DNA of 64,000 nt from Amycolatopsis japonica. Lineage in GTDB: Bacteria > Actinomycetota > Actinomycetes > Mycobacteriales > Pseudonocardiaceae. A model generated the notes under the pieces. The model made no database searches. It worked only from the letters and a program-made list of their open reading frames with translations, and was not told the DNA's origin. Positions 9,319 to 17,369 of this stretch are shown here, one piece after another; the first letter of the stretch is position 1, and every line of letters starts with the position of its first letter. The stretch lies in contig NZ_CP008953.1 in assembly GCF_000732925.1 (NCBI RefSeq), positions 5,704,001 through 5,768,000 of the forward strand, in the 5' to 3' direction. The position numbers and the translations under genes were made by a program.

Positions 9319-9531
9319 CTACCGGGTGATGTCGCCGCTGCGGGCGGGCATCTGCCGGGCCTCGCGGCGCTCCTGGGCGGGTACCTGGACTTCGGCGCGA
9401 TGCGCGCGGATCCGCTTGCTCGCGCGGCGGGCCCGCTCGACCCACATGCTGCGGCCCGCTCGCTGCAGCTCCTCCCTCCGGTACTCGACCTCGGCCAGTA
9501 CGCCGGTGAGGAGGGCGTCGTTCGTGTTCAT
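9319..9531 (-). CDS. small basic hypothetical protein
   Basis: 70 residues, Arg-rich and predicted mostly helical (DALLTGVLAEVEYRREELQR and so on). ATG at 9531 is preceded by AAGGGG at a good distance, which is why I prefer this frame to a longer overlapping one beginning near 9601. No recognised domain. It lies upstream of the LuxR gene on the same strand with a 63-bp gap. Confidence 0.5.
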   Translation of the reverse strand: MNTNDALLTGVLAEVEYRREELQRAGRSMWVERARRASKRIRAHRAEVQVPAQERREARQMPARSGDITR

Positions 9532-9630
9532 CTTTTCCCCTTAGGAACTCACTGCCTTGTTGGTAGTGACGAGATTCGTCCTGAGGGGTGCCCTGAGGCA
9601 TCGGGTGATCACCTACACCCGGACGTGATT

Positions 9631-9678
9631 CGACCCCTTACGCCGGCCCATCCCCTGCTCGGGGGGCGTAAGGGGTCG
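9631..9678. terminator. hairpin terminator downstream of the DUF397 gene
   Basis: CGACCCCTTACGCC (9631-9644) pairs perfectly with GGCGTAAGGGGTCG (9665-9678), a 14-bp stem over a 20-base loop. It lies 14 bases past the stop codon of the DUF397 gene. Confidence 0.65.
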
Positions 9679-9691
9679 AGTTCGAGGGTGT

Positions 9692-9901
9692 CTAGCCGTG
9701 ATCCGGGCCACTCGTGCGCACCGCGCCGAGCAGCCCGCGCCAAGCCTGCGGCGAGAGGCGGAAGGCACCTCCCTCAGGGTCCTTGGAGTCCCTCAGCGCG
9801 GCACCGTCACCGGTGAAGGCGACCTCGACGCAGTCGTTGCCGCCACCGCTGTGGCTGCTCTTGAACCACCGGGCCTGGGAAAGGTCATCGTTGGGCGTCA
9901 T
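9692..9901 (-). CDS. DUF397 domain protein
   Basis: 69 residues with the family pattern ARWFKSSHSGGGNDCVEVAF followed by ALRDSKDPEGGAF. DUF397 proteins are short actinobacterial proteins almost always encoded next to XRE regulators with a DUF5753 domain, as here. ATG 9901 overlaps the TGA of the upstream regulator in an ATGA junction, indicating translational coupling. Known homologues such as Streptomyces BldB-locus and WhiJ-type pairs act with the partner regulator; the specific role here is unknown. Confidence 0.9.
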   Translation of the reverse strand: MTPNDDLSQARWFKSSHSGGGNDCVEVAFTGDGAALRDSKDPEGGAFRLSPQAWRGLLGAVRTSGPDHG

Positions 9902-10800
9902 GCTCCCCACTCCTTACTTGTTTCCAGGGACTTCTCCGGAAGGGCCGCCTGTTCGGCGAACCTCCCGGCGGCCTCGGCGATCACCTCGACCGAGTCGTCC
10001 GGCTTCAACGCGGCGGCGCGGAGATGGTCGAACATCAACGCGTATCGCCGGACGTCCGGGGGTTCCTCCAGGTAGAGCCCGCTGGAGGTGCTGTCGACGT
10101 AGACCACGTCGGTGTCGGCCAGTTCGGGGAAGCCCATGATGAGGAACGGACCCTCCATCCCGGGATGGGCACCCGCGCCGAACGGCACGATCTGGACGGT
10201 GACGTTCGGCTGCGCGGCCATCGTCACCATCCGGTACAGCTGTTCCGCCATCACCTCGGGCCCGTCGACCACGCGGTGCAGGACCGCTTCGTCCATGACG
10301 GCCCAGTACTCCGGGGGCGAGGGATCGGTCAGCAGCTCCTGCCGCGCCATTCTCGCCGCGACCCGGCGCCTGATCTCGGCGTCCTCGGCGTCGGGCCGCA
10401 TCGCCCTGATCACGGCCTTGGCGTAGCGCTCGGTCTGCAGCAGGCCCGGCACCAGCAACGCCTGGAACGCGCGCAGCGAACTCGCGTCCGCCTCCAGGCC
10501 GACGAAGGTGCCGGTGAACACCTCGTTATACGCATGCCACCAGCCGCGTTTGCGGGCTTCCCTGGCCAGCTGGACGAGCGCCTCCTGCTCGTCACCGGCG
10601 ATGCCGTACAGCTCGAGCATGTCGCGCGCGTCGCGCGGGGTGACGCCGACGTGCCCCGTCTCGATACGGCTGACCTTCGACGCCGAGCATTCGAGCTTCT
10701 CGCTCACCTCGTCGATGGTGAGGTCGGCCGCCTCGCGCAACCGCCTCAGTTCGCTCGCCAGTCTCCGGCGGCGCACGGTGGGTCCCTGACCCCTCGTCAT
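9898..10800 (-). CDS. XRE family regulator with C-terminal DUF5753 domain
   Basis: 300 residues. N-terminal Cro/C1 helix-turn-helix at about 15-70 (LRRLREAADLTIDEVSEKLE, CSASKVSRIETGHVGVTPRD), then the DUF5753 sensor-like region (FQALLVPGLLQTERYAKAVI, VMDEAVLHRVV, VTVQIVPFGAGAHPGMEGPF). This is the WhiJ-like regulator class paired with DUF397 proteins in actinomycetes. ATG 10800 has GGAGG seven bases upstream; the frame stays open to 10905 but lacks a ribosome site there. Co-transcribed with the DUF397 gene. Confidence 0.9.
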   Translation of the reverse strand: MTRGQGPTVRRRRLASELRRLREAADLTIDEVSEKLECSASKVSRIETGHVGVTPRDARDMLELYGIAGDEQEALVQLAREARKRGWWHAYNEVFTGTFVGLEADASSLRAFQALLVPGLLQTERYAKAVIRAMRPDAEDAEIRRRVAARMARQELLTDPSPPEYWAVMDEAVLHRVVDGPEVMAEQLYRMVTMAAQPNVTVQIVPFGAGAHPGMEGPFLIMGFPELADTDVVYVDSTSSGLYLEEPPDVRRYALMFDHLRAAALKPDDSVEVIAEAAGRFAEQAALPEKSLETSKEWGA

Positions 10801-11249
10801 CACGGCACCTCCACAAGCTGTCCGAGCAACACCGATCGCGACACGGCGAGGAGAACAGTGTTCAGCAACCCCGCACGAAGGACATCTAACCAGCCCGAGA
10901 CACATTCGGTGAGATGGTCACACGACCATTTTCACCCACGCGTCGATTTTCATCCTGCAAATTGCAGATTGCCGTTGTAGGTTGAGCATTGTGCAACGCG
11001 GTACGCCCGCCCTCGCCGGCGGCAGCGGATCCGCTCGCGGCACGGGCGCGGGGCCGCGAGCTGCACCGATGGGCTTTCGGAAGGATACCCGTCGAAGCCG
11101 GATTCACCCCCGGTGCAGGGCCGGAGCCGTCCCCCGATCGGTTCCGGCCCTCCCTTTAATTCGTAATACTCTGGCTCCAGATGTTAATGCGTTTCGCCAT
11201 TCCCTCTAAAGGGTGGACAAGGCGGCTCTTCGATGCGGAACGTCACCGT
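10801..11249. other. 449-bp non-coding stretch with two hairpins
   Basis: No convincing gene. TGCAA-A-TTGCA at 10956-10966 is a small palindrome about 155 bases upstream of the XRE gene and could be an operator. A stable hairpin at 11119-11149 (GGCCGGAGCCG / CGGTTCCGGCC, 11-bp stem with one G-T pair) is followed by CTCCCTTTAATT and may terminate a short plus-strand transcript starting near 10985. A 75-codon frame at 10982-11209 starting TTG has no ribosome site and I do not call it. Confidence 0.5.
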
Positions 11250-12149
11250 TCACACGACTCGGAGAAGACCTTCCTGCACGACGGTCGCGATATGCGTTCC
11301 GTCCTCGGCGAAGAACCGGCCGGTCGCCAAGCCCCGGGCACCCGACGCCGTCGGCGACGCGCTGTCGTAGAGGAACCACTCGTCGGCCCGGAACGGGCGG
11401 TGGAACCAGAGCGCGTGGTCGAGGCTCGCGCCGAGCACCTTGTCGAGATCCCAGTAGACGCCGTGGCGCGCGAGGACCGAGTCCAAGAGCGTCATGTCGG
11501 AGGCGTAGGTCAGGACGCAGACGTGCAGCAGCTGCTCGTCCGGGAGTTTGCCGTCGGCCCGCATCCAGACCTGGTTCCTGGCGGGCCGGTCGCCCGACTT
11601 CCTGGTCACCCACGGCGGATCGTTGACGTACCGCAGGTCGATCGGACGCGGCCGGTCGAGATGGCCCATGAAGTACCCCTCGGCCCGTTCCTGCAGCGTC
11701 GGGAGCGAATCGGGCGCCGGGACGTCGGGCATGGCCTCGGAGTGTTCGATGCCGCCCTCGTCCTTCTGGAACGAGGCCGACAGGGAGAAGATCGCCTTGC
11801 CGTGCTGGATGCCCACGACGCGGCGGGTGGTGAACGAGCGGCCGTCGCGGATGCGGTCGACCTCGTAGACGATCGGGACACTCGGGTCGCCGCCGCGGAT
11901 GAAGTACGCGTGCAGCGAGTGGACCTTCCGCTCCTCGGGGACCGTGCGGCCGGCGGCGACCAGCGCCTGCCCCGCGACCTGCCCGCCGAACACCCGCACC
12001 GGCGAGTGGGCGGGCGAGACGCCGCGGAAGATGTTCTCTTCGATCTTCTCCAAGTCCAGCAACGCGACCAGCCGATCGAGCACGGGCTGTCCGCCCACCC
12101 CGCCGGCGTTGTCGAAACCGGCCGCGGCTTCCCTGGCCATCTCAGTCAT
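11250..12149 (-). CDS. tesB: acyl-CoA thioesterase II
   Basis: 299 residues, double-hotdog thioesterase of the TesB family, hydrolysing medium to long acyl-CoA to free acid and CoA. Landmarks are FRGVSPAHSPVRVFGGQVAG near the N-terminus, HSLHAYFIRGGDPSVPIVYE, and the C-terminal set that carries the catalytic Asp/Thr/Gln in this family: ASDMTLLDS, SLDHALWFHRPF, and TVVQEGLLR. It lies downstream of pyruvate kinase on the same strand, as tesB1 lies next to pykA in M. tuberculosis, but here a block of palindromes separates them. A second Met three codons in is an alternative start. Confidence 0.92.
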   Translation of the reverse strand: MTEMAREAAAGFDNAGGVGGQPVLDRLVALLDLEKIEENIFRGVSPAHSPVRVFGGQVAGQALVAAGRTVPEERKVHSLHAYFIRGGDPSVPIVYEVDRIRDGRSFTTRRVVGIQHGKAIFSLSASFQKDEGGIEHSEAMPDVPAPDSLPTLQERAEGYFMGHLDRPRPIDLRYVNDPPWVTRKSGDRPARNQVWMRADGKLPDEQLLHVCVLTYASDMTLLDSVLARHGVYWDLDKVLGASLDHALWFHRPFRADEWFLYDSASPTASGARGLATGRFFAEDGTHIATVVQEGLLRVV

Positions 12150-12233
12150 GCCCTGAACTTTAGGCCGTAAGGGTGCTTGGAGCCTCTGTGAGGCGGGACG
12201 TTTGTCGCGAAGGCCACCTTCGGGACACCTGGG

Positions 12234-12290
12234 ACGCTAGGAACGGTCCTTTCCTTGCGAAATTTGCCAGGAAAGGACCGTTCCTAGCGT
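12234..12290. repeat. perfect palindrome, 22-bp arms
   Basis: ACGCTAGGAACGGTCCTTTC... at 12234-12255 pairs perfectly with 12269-12290 over a 13-base loop containing AAATTT. It lies between tesB and pyk. The same core (AACGGTCCTTTCCT) recurs at 22932. Confidence 0.9.
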
Positions 12291-12300
12291 GCGCCGACGG

Positions 12301-12351
12301 GCTGAAGGGGCCCTTCACCGCATGGCATGTGGCGAAGGGGCCCTTCACCAC
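12301..12351. repeat. tandem GAAGGGGCCCTTC palindromes
   Basis: Two copies of the 13-bp palindrome GAAGGGGCCCTTC followed by ACC, separated by a short GCATGGCATGTGGC-type spacer. A degenerate version of the same arrangement occurs at about 23025-23072 and a fully paired version at 34749-34799. Confidence 0.8.
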
Positions 12352-12371
12352 ACGAACGGGACACCTCGAAT

Positions 12372-12424
12372 GCTATGAAGGACCCTTTCCTTGCAAAATT
12401 TGCAAGGAAAGGGTCCTTCATAGC
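12372..12424. repeat. perfect palindrome, 25-bp arms, 3-base loop
   Basis: Arms 12372-12396 and 12400-12424, beginning GCTATGAAGGACCCTTTCC and meeting at an AAT loop. It lies 19 bases beyond the pyk stop and could terminate pyk, yet it also lies in the pyk-tesB gap, where an operon would be expected. Confidence 0.9.
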
Positions 12425-12443
12425 GTTGGTAGGAGCGGCGCGG

Positions 12444-13868
12444 TCAGGCGTGGTCGTCCTCGCCCAGGCGGTGCACCCGGATGAGGTTGGTCGACCCGAC
12501 GGTCCCGGGCGGCGAACCGGCCACGATGACCACCAGGTCACCCTTGGCGTACTTGCCCATTTCGAGCATCGCGTGGTCGACCTGCTGGATCATCTGGTCG
12601 GTCGAGCCCACCTTCGGCACGATCCGCGTCGTGGTTCCCCAGGTCATCGCGAGCTGGCTGCGGACGCTCTCCTCCGGCGTGAACGCCAGCAGCGGCAGCC
12701 GCGTGTGCAGCCGCGCGAGCCGCCGGACGGTGTCACCGGACTGGGTGAAGGCGACCAGGGCCTTGGCGTTCAGCCGCTCCCCGATGTCACGGGCCGCGTA
12801 GGAGATGACGCCGCGCTTGGTGCGCGGGACGTGCGACAGCGGCGGCACGACCGGCGAGTCCGTCTCGACGGCTTCGATGATCCGGCCCATGGTCTTGACC
12901 ACGTCGATGGCGTAGCGGCCGACGCTGGTCTCACCCGAGAGCATGAGCGCGTCCGCGCCGTCGAGCACCGCGTTCGCGACGTCCGAGGCCTCGGCGCGGG
13001 TCGGGCGAGAGCTGTTGATCATCGATTCGAGCATCTGCGTCGCGACGATGACCGGCTTCGCGTTCTCGCGGGCGATCTGGATGGTGCGCTTCTGCACCAG
13101 CGGGACCTGCTCCAGCGGGAGTTCGACGCCGAGGTCGCCGCGGGCGATCATCACCGCGTCGAAGGCGAGCACGATGGCTTCGAGGTTGTAGACCGCTTCG
13201 GGCTTCTCGATCTTCGCGACCACCGGGAGGCGGCCCTTGCCGACGCGGTCCATCACCTGGTGGACCAGGTCGATGTCGGCGGGCGAGCGGACGAACGACA
13301 GCGCGATGAAGTCCACGCCGAGTTCCAGCGCGAACTCGAGGTCTTCGATGTCCTTTTCGGACAGCGCCGGCACGGAGACGTCCATGCCCGGCAGGGAAAC
13401 GCCCTTGTTGTTGCTGACGGGGCCGCCTTCGGTGACCTCGCAGACGACGTCCGGGCCCTCGACCTGCTTGACCACGAGGCCGACCTTGCCGTCGTCCACG
13501 AGGAGACGGTCGCCGGGCTTCGCGTCGTCGGCGAGTCCCTTGTAGGTGGTCGAGACGCGGTCGTGCGTGCCCGCGACGTCCTCGACGGTGATGCGCACGA
13601 TGTCGCCGTTGTGCCACTCGACCGGCCCGCCCGCGAAGGTGCCGAGACGGATCTTCGGCCCCTGGAGGTCGGCGAGGATGCCCACCGCGCGGCCCGATTC
13701 GGCGGCGGCGGTGCGGATGAGGTCGTAGACCTGCTTGTGGTCGCTGTGCGTCCCGTGGCTGAAGTTCATCCTCGCGACGTCCATCCCGGCGTCGACGAGT
13801 TGCCGCATCTTCTCCGGCGTAGCGGTCGCGGGGCCCAGGGTACAAACGATCTTCGCGCGTCGGCTCAC
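12444..13868 (-). CDS. pyk: pyruvate kinase
   Basis: 474 residues. Converts phosphoenolpyruvate and ADP to pyruvate and ATP. Diagnostic motifs are AKIVCTLGPAT at the N-terminus, MDVARMNFSHGTH, ILADLQGPKIRLGTF, the catalytic MIARGDLGVELP, and VIVATQMLESMINSSRPTRA. I place the start at GTG 13868 (VSRRAKIVCTLGP), the normal family N-terminus; the frame is open further upstream to 13925 but that extension is not family-like. Followed on the same strand by tesB. Confidence 0.95.
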   Translation of the reverse strand: MSRRAKIVCTLGPATATPEKMRQLVDAGMDVARMNFSHGTHSDHKQVYDLIRTAAAESGRAVGILADLQGPKIRLGTFAGGPVEWHNGDIVRITVEDVAGTHDRVSTTYKGLADDAKPGDRLLVDDGKVGLVVKQVEGPDVVCEVTEGGPVSNNKGVSLPGMDVSVPALSEKDIEDLEFALELGVDFIALSFVRSPADIDLVHQVMDRVGKGRLPVVAKIEKPEAVYNLEAIVLAFDAVMIARGDLGVELPLEQVPLVQKRTIQIARENAKPVIVATQMLESMINSSRPTRAEASDVANAVLDGADALMLSGETSVGRYAIDVVKTMGRIIEAVETDSPVVPPLSHVPRTKRGVISYAARDIGERLNAKALVAFTQSGDTVRRLARLHTRLPLLAFTPEESVRSQLAMTWGTTTRIVPKVGSTDQMIQQVDHAMLEMGKYAKGDLVVIVAGSPPGTVGSTNLIRVHRLGEDDHA

Positions 13869-13979
13869 GTTCGCACAGCGTAGTCCCTCATCGTGGCTAC
13901 GTCTGTACCGATACCGAAAGTTCAAGAAAAGTGTCAGTTGACCTGGGCGACAAGGAAACCACCGAACCCGGTTCGCCGG

Positions 13980-14645
13980 TTATCGGCGCGGCTTCTCGCT
14001 CGGCCCGACGCGGTCCCGCGCCCATTCGTTGAACGCGCGGACCTGCCGCCACGCTTTCCGCACCCGGTCGAGGGCGCCGCGTTCGTGCAGGACGTCGTCC
14101 GGCTCCCAGCCGCGGACCGCGTATACGGAGCGGTACTTCAGCAGTTCGATGCGGGGATGGTCCTCGGCGAAGCCACGCGGCTTCGACTTGAGCCTGTCCC
14201 CCTTGACCTCCCAGCCCGCCTTCTCCAGCTTCGCGAGGATCTTGGCGAGCTCGGCGCCCCGCAGTTCCGTGTCGACGGCCTTGCGGAAACGGGCGAGCTG
14301 ATCGGACTCGAAGTGGAAGCAGCCGCCGCCGACGCGCAGCCCGGCCGGGCCGACCTCGACGTAGTACGCGCCGCCGCCGCGGCCCTGCTCGATCACCGCG
14401 CCGCAGTGGGTCTTGTACGGCGTCTTGTCCTTGGCGAACCGGACATCGCGATACGGGCGGAAGACCTTGCCCTCGCCGAAGCCGTCGCCGAACTCCGGGA
14501 CGAGTTCGGCGAGCAGCGCCTCCATCGGCGCGCGGACGTCGGCCTTGTAGGTGGCGAGGTTCGCGTCCCAATAGGACTTGGAGTTGTCCGCCTCGAGACC
14601 GTCGTAGAAGTCGATGGCGTACTCGCCGAAACCCTCGAAACCCAT
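13980..14645 (-). CDS. DUF2461 family protein
   Basis: 221 residues, matching the conserved DUF2461 (TIGR02453) family: FYDGLEADNSKSYWDANLAT, the basic core KVFRPYRDVRFAKDKTPYKT, GAYYVEVGPAGLRVGGGCFH, and a C-terminal RSVYAVRGWEPDDVL. The biochemical function of the family is not established. The gene stands alone between pyk and the chitinase, with a palindrome just upstream of its start. Confidence 0.88.
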   Translation of the reverse strand: MGFEGFGEYAIDFYDGLEADNSKSYWDANLATYKADVRAPMEALLAELVPEFGDGFGEGKVFRPYRDVRFAKDKTPYKTHCGAVIEQGRGGGAYYVEVGPAGLRVGGGCFHFESDQLARFRKAVDTELRGAELAKILAKLEKAGWEVKGDRLKSKPRGFAEDHPRIELLKYRSVYAVRGWEPDDVLHERGALDRVRKAWRQVRAFNEWARDRVGPSEKPRR

Positions 14646-14667
14646 GGGGTGACCGTAATCCTCACCA

Positions 14668-14710
14668 CCGACGGAAGCGCGTGAAGGGGGCCTTCACGCG
14701 CTTCCGTCGG
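14668..14710. repeat. perfect palindrome, 20-bp arms, GGG loop
   Basis: CCGACGGAAGCGCGTGAAGG, loop GGG, then its exact complement. It lies between the chitinase stop codon (14719) and the DUF2461 start (14645), in the right place to terminate the chitinase transcript, but with no T-run. The centre is the shared core GAAGGGGGCCTTC. Confidence 0.9.
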
Positions 14711-14718
14711 AGAGAGCC

Positions 14719-15948
<1,230 letters not shown>

Positions 15949-16010
15949 GCGTTCTCCCTTCACGGTCACCGGCGGTGACGAGAGGACTGCGGCGGGACAC
16001 GCACAAGCTA

Positions 16011-16047
16011 AGTGGACTAGACCACTCCGTCAATGGTTCAGACCAAG
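16011..16047. promoter_or_regulatory. two DasR-like (dre) operator sites
   Basis: AGTGGACTAGACCACT at 16011-16026 closely matches the published dre pattern (TGGTCTAGACCA core), and AATGGTTCAGACCAAG at 16032-16047 keeps the TGGT-N4-ACCA frame. Their centres are 21 bp apart, two helical turns. They lie between the chitinase and the ArsR-type gene. Binding by DasR, the GntR regulator of GlcNAc use in streptomycetes, is inferred from pattern match only. Confidence 0.7.
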
Positions 16048-16112
16048 ACTTTCGGATGGACATTTTCGAACATTCCTTGACGGAAATATGCCGCACGGGG
16101 CACATTTCCCGG

Positions 16113-16421
16113 ATGATGCAGACTTTCGAGATCCTCGCCGAACCGCGGCGCAGGACCATCCTCGACCTCTTGCGTGGCGGCGAGAAATCGGTCAACGAGC
16201 TGGTCGAGGTCCTCGAACTGAGCCAACCGGCCGTATCGAAGCACCTGCGTGTCCTACGCGAGGCCGGTCTGGTCTCCGTCCGCGTCGCCGCTCAGCGCCG
16301 GTGCTACCGGCTCCGCCCGGAACCGCTCGCGGAGGTCGACGCCTGGCTCGCGCCGTACCGCCGGTTCTGGGAAGGACGTATCGACGCGCTCGAACGGCAC
16401 CTCGACGACGACAATCAGTGA
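16113..16421 (+). CDS. ArsR family transcriptional regulator
   Basis: About 102 residues, a winged helix-turn-helix of the ArsR type: FEILAEPRRRTILDLLRGGE, KSVNELVEVLELSQPAVSKH, LRVLREAGLVSVRVAAQRRC. No metal-binding cysteine pair of the ELCVC type is present, so it resembles the non-metal SdpR/ArsR group that often regulates an adjacent stress or transport gene. Start is uncertain: ATG 16113 or 16116 gives the family-standard N-terminus; upstream ATG 16056 would add 19 residues. Its 3' end overlaps the convergent HxlR gene by 7 bp. Confidence 0.82.
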   Translation: MMQTFEILAEPRRRTILDLLRGGEKSVNELVEVLELSQPAVSKHLRVLREAGLVSVRVAAQRRCYRLRPEPLAEVDAWLAPYRRFWEGRIDALERHLDDDNQ

Positions 16422-16756
16422 ATAGGTAACGGCTCGAACGTGATGTCGCGATCGGCCGCGCGCCGCGTCCCCCAGTCGTAGAGCGCCTGGAGTGCGGGGC
16501 GTAACCGCTCCCCTTCCTCGCTCAGCCGGTACTCGACATGCGGCACCCGGCCCTCGCGGCTCTCCCGGAGCACGAGGCCGTCCGCCTCCAGCTCGCGCAA
16601 ATGCTGGGTCAGCATCTTCTCGCTGACGCCCGGCATCCGGCGCCGGAGTTCGCCGTACCGGTGCACGCCCTCCTTCAGATGCGCCAGGATCACCGGCTTC
16701 CACTTGCCGCCGATGACGTCGACCGCGAGCTCGACCGCGCAGTGGTACCGCTTCAT
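16415..16756 (-). CDS. HxlR family transcriptional regulator
   Basis: 113 residues, MarR-related winged helix of the HxlR class: HCAVELAVDVIGGKWKPVIL, RYGELRRRMPGVSEKMLTQH, LRELEADGLVLRESREGRVP, HVEYRLSEEGERLRP. The Cys at position 5 is in the place used by redox- or electrophile-sensing members such as YodB/HypR. ATG 16756 has AAGGGGAGC upstream. It is divergent from the truncated haemoglobin gene (104-bp gap), which is its likely target. Confidence 0.88.
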   Translation of the reverse strand: MKRYHCAVELAVDVIGGKWKPVILAHLKEGVHRYGELRRRMPGVSEKMLTQHLRELEADGLVLRESREGRVPHVEYRLSEEGERLRPALQALYDWGTRRAADRDITFEPLPIH

Positions 16757-16860
16757 CGCCGCTCCCCTTGGCACGCACCGGAAAGTAAGCGGTTGTCCCC
16801 GGCGATCCGGGGTGGTTGCCTTGCCGGACCGGAAGATCATCGCCGCTGGGAGGACCTTAC

Positions 16861-17331
16861 GTGACCGAGACGCCGACGTTGTACGAATGGGCCGGCGGGC
16901 TGGACGCCCTGCGCAGGCTGACCACCGTCTTCTACGGCCACGTGCTGAAGGACCCGTTGCTGGAGCCGGTCTTCCGTCACATGGATCCCGGCCATCCCGA
17001 GCACGTGGCGGTCTGGCTGGCCGAGGTGTTCGGCGGGCCGGAGACCTACAGCGGCGAACACGGCGGGCACCGGCACATGGTCGGACGGCATCTGGGCCGG
17101 GCCATCACCGAGGAGCAGCGCCGTCGCTGGGTGAACCTGCTCTTCGACGCCGCCGACGAGGCCGGGCTCCCGGCCGATCCCGAATTCCGCTCCGCCTTCG
17201 CCGCGTATGTCGAATGGGGCAGCAGGCTCGCGGTGATGTTCTCGCAACCGGGGCGCGAGGTCACCGTTCCCGAGCCGATGCCGAAGTGGGACTGGGGCAA
17301 CCGGCCGCCCTGGCAGCCGCCGTCGGACTGA
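16861..17331 (+). CDS. group II truncated haemoglobin
   Basis: 156 residues, GlbO-like 2-over-2 globin. TyrB10 lies in FYGHVLKDP (Tyr25), the proximal HisF8 is in MVGRHLGRAI (His77), and the group II hallmark TrpG8 is in RRRWVNLL (Trp90). Members bind O2 or NO and support redox or nitrosative stress handling. The GTG 16861 start has GGGAGG seven bases upstream. Divergent from an HxlR regulator with a conserved Cys, which suggests stress-linked control. Confidence 0.85.
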   Translation: MTETPTLYEWAGGLDALRRLTTVFYGHVLKDPLLEPVFRHMDPGHPEHVAVWLAEVFGGPETYSGEHGGHRHMVGRHLGRAITEEQRRRWVNLLFDAADEAGLPADPEFRSAFAAYVEWGSRLAVMFSQPGREVTVPEPMPKWDWGNRPPWQPPSD

Positions 17332-17369
17332 AGGCGTTCATAGTGGGGCGGTCGTGAAAGGAGGCCGCC

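Noticed and set aside
9128..9601. A 157-codon minus-strand frame overlapping the 70-codon gene
   Set aside because: No ribosome site or domain, and it overlaps both the LuxR start region and the better-supported small gene.
6331..9816. A 1161-codon plus-strand open frame opposite the LuxR gene
   Set aside because: It is antisense to a clearly coded LAL regulator; its translation is low-complexity and Arg/Pro-rich, with no domain. High GC commonly leaves such antisense frames open.
10982..11209. A possible 75-codon gene in the gap after the XRE gene
   Set aside because: Starts TTG with no ribosome site, composition like untranslated DNA; it contains the terminator-like hairpin at 11119-11149.
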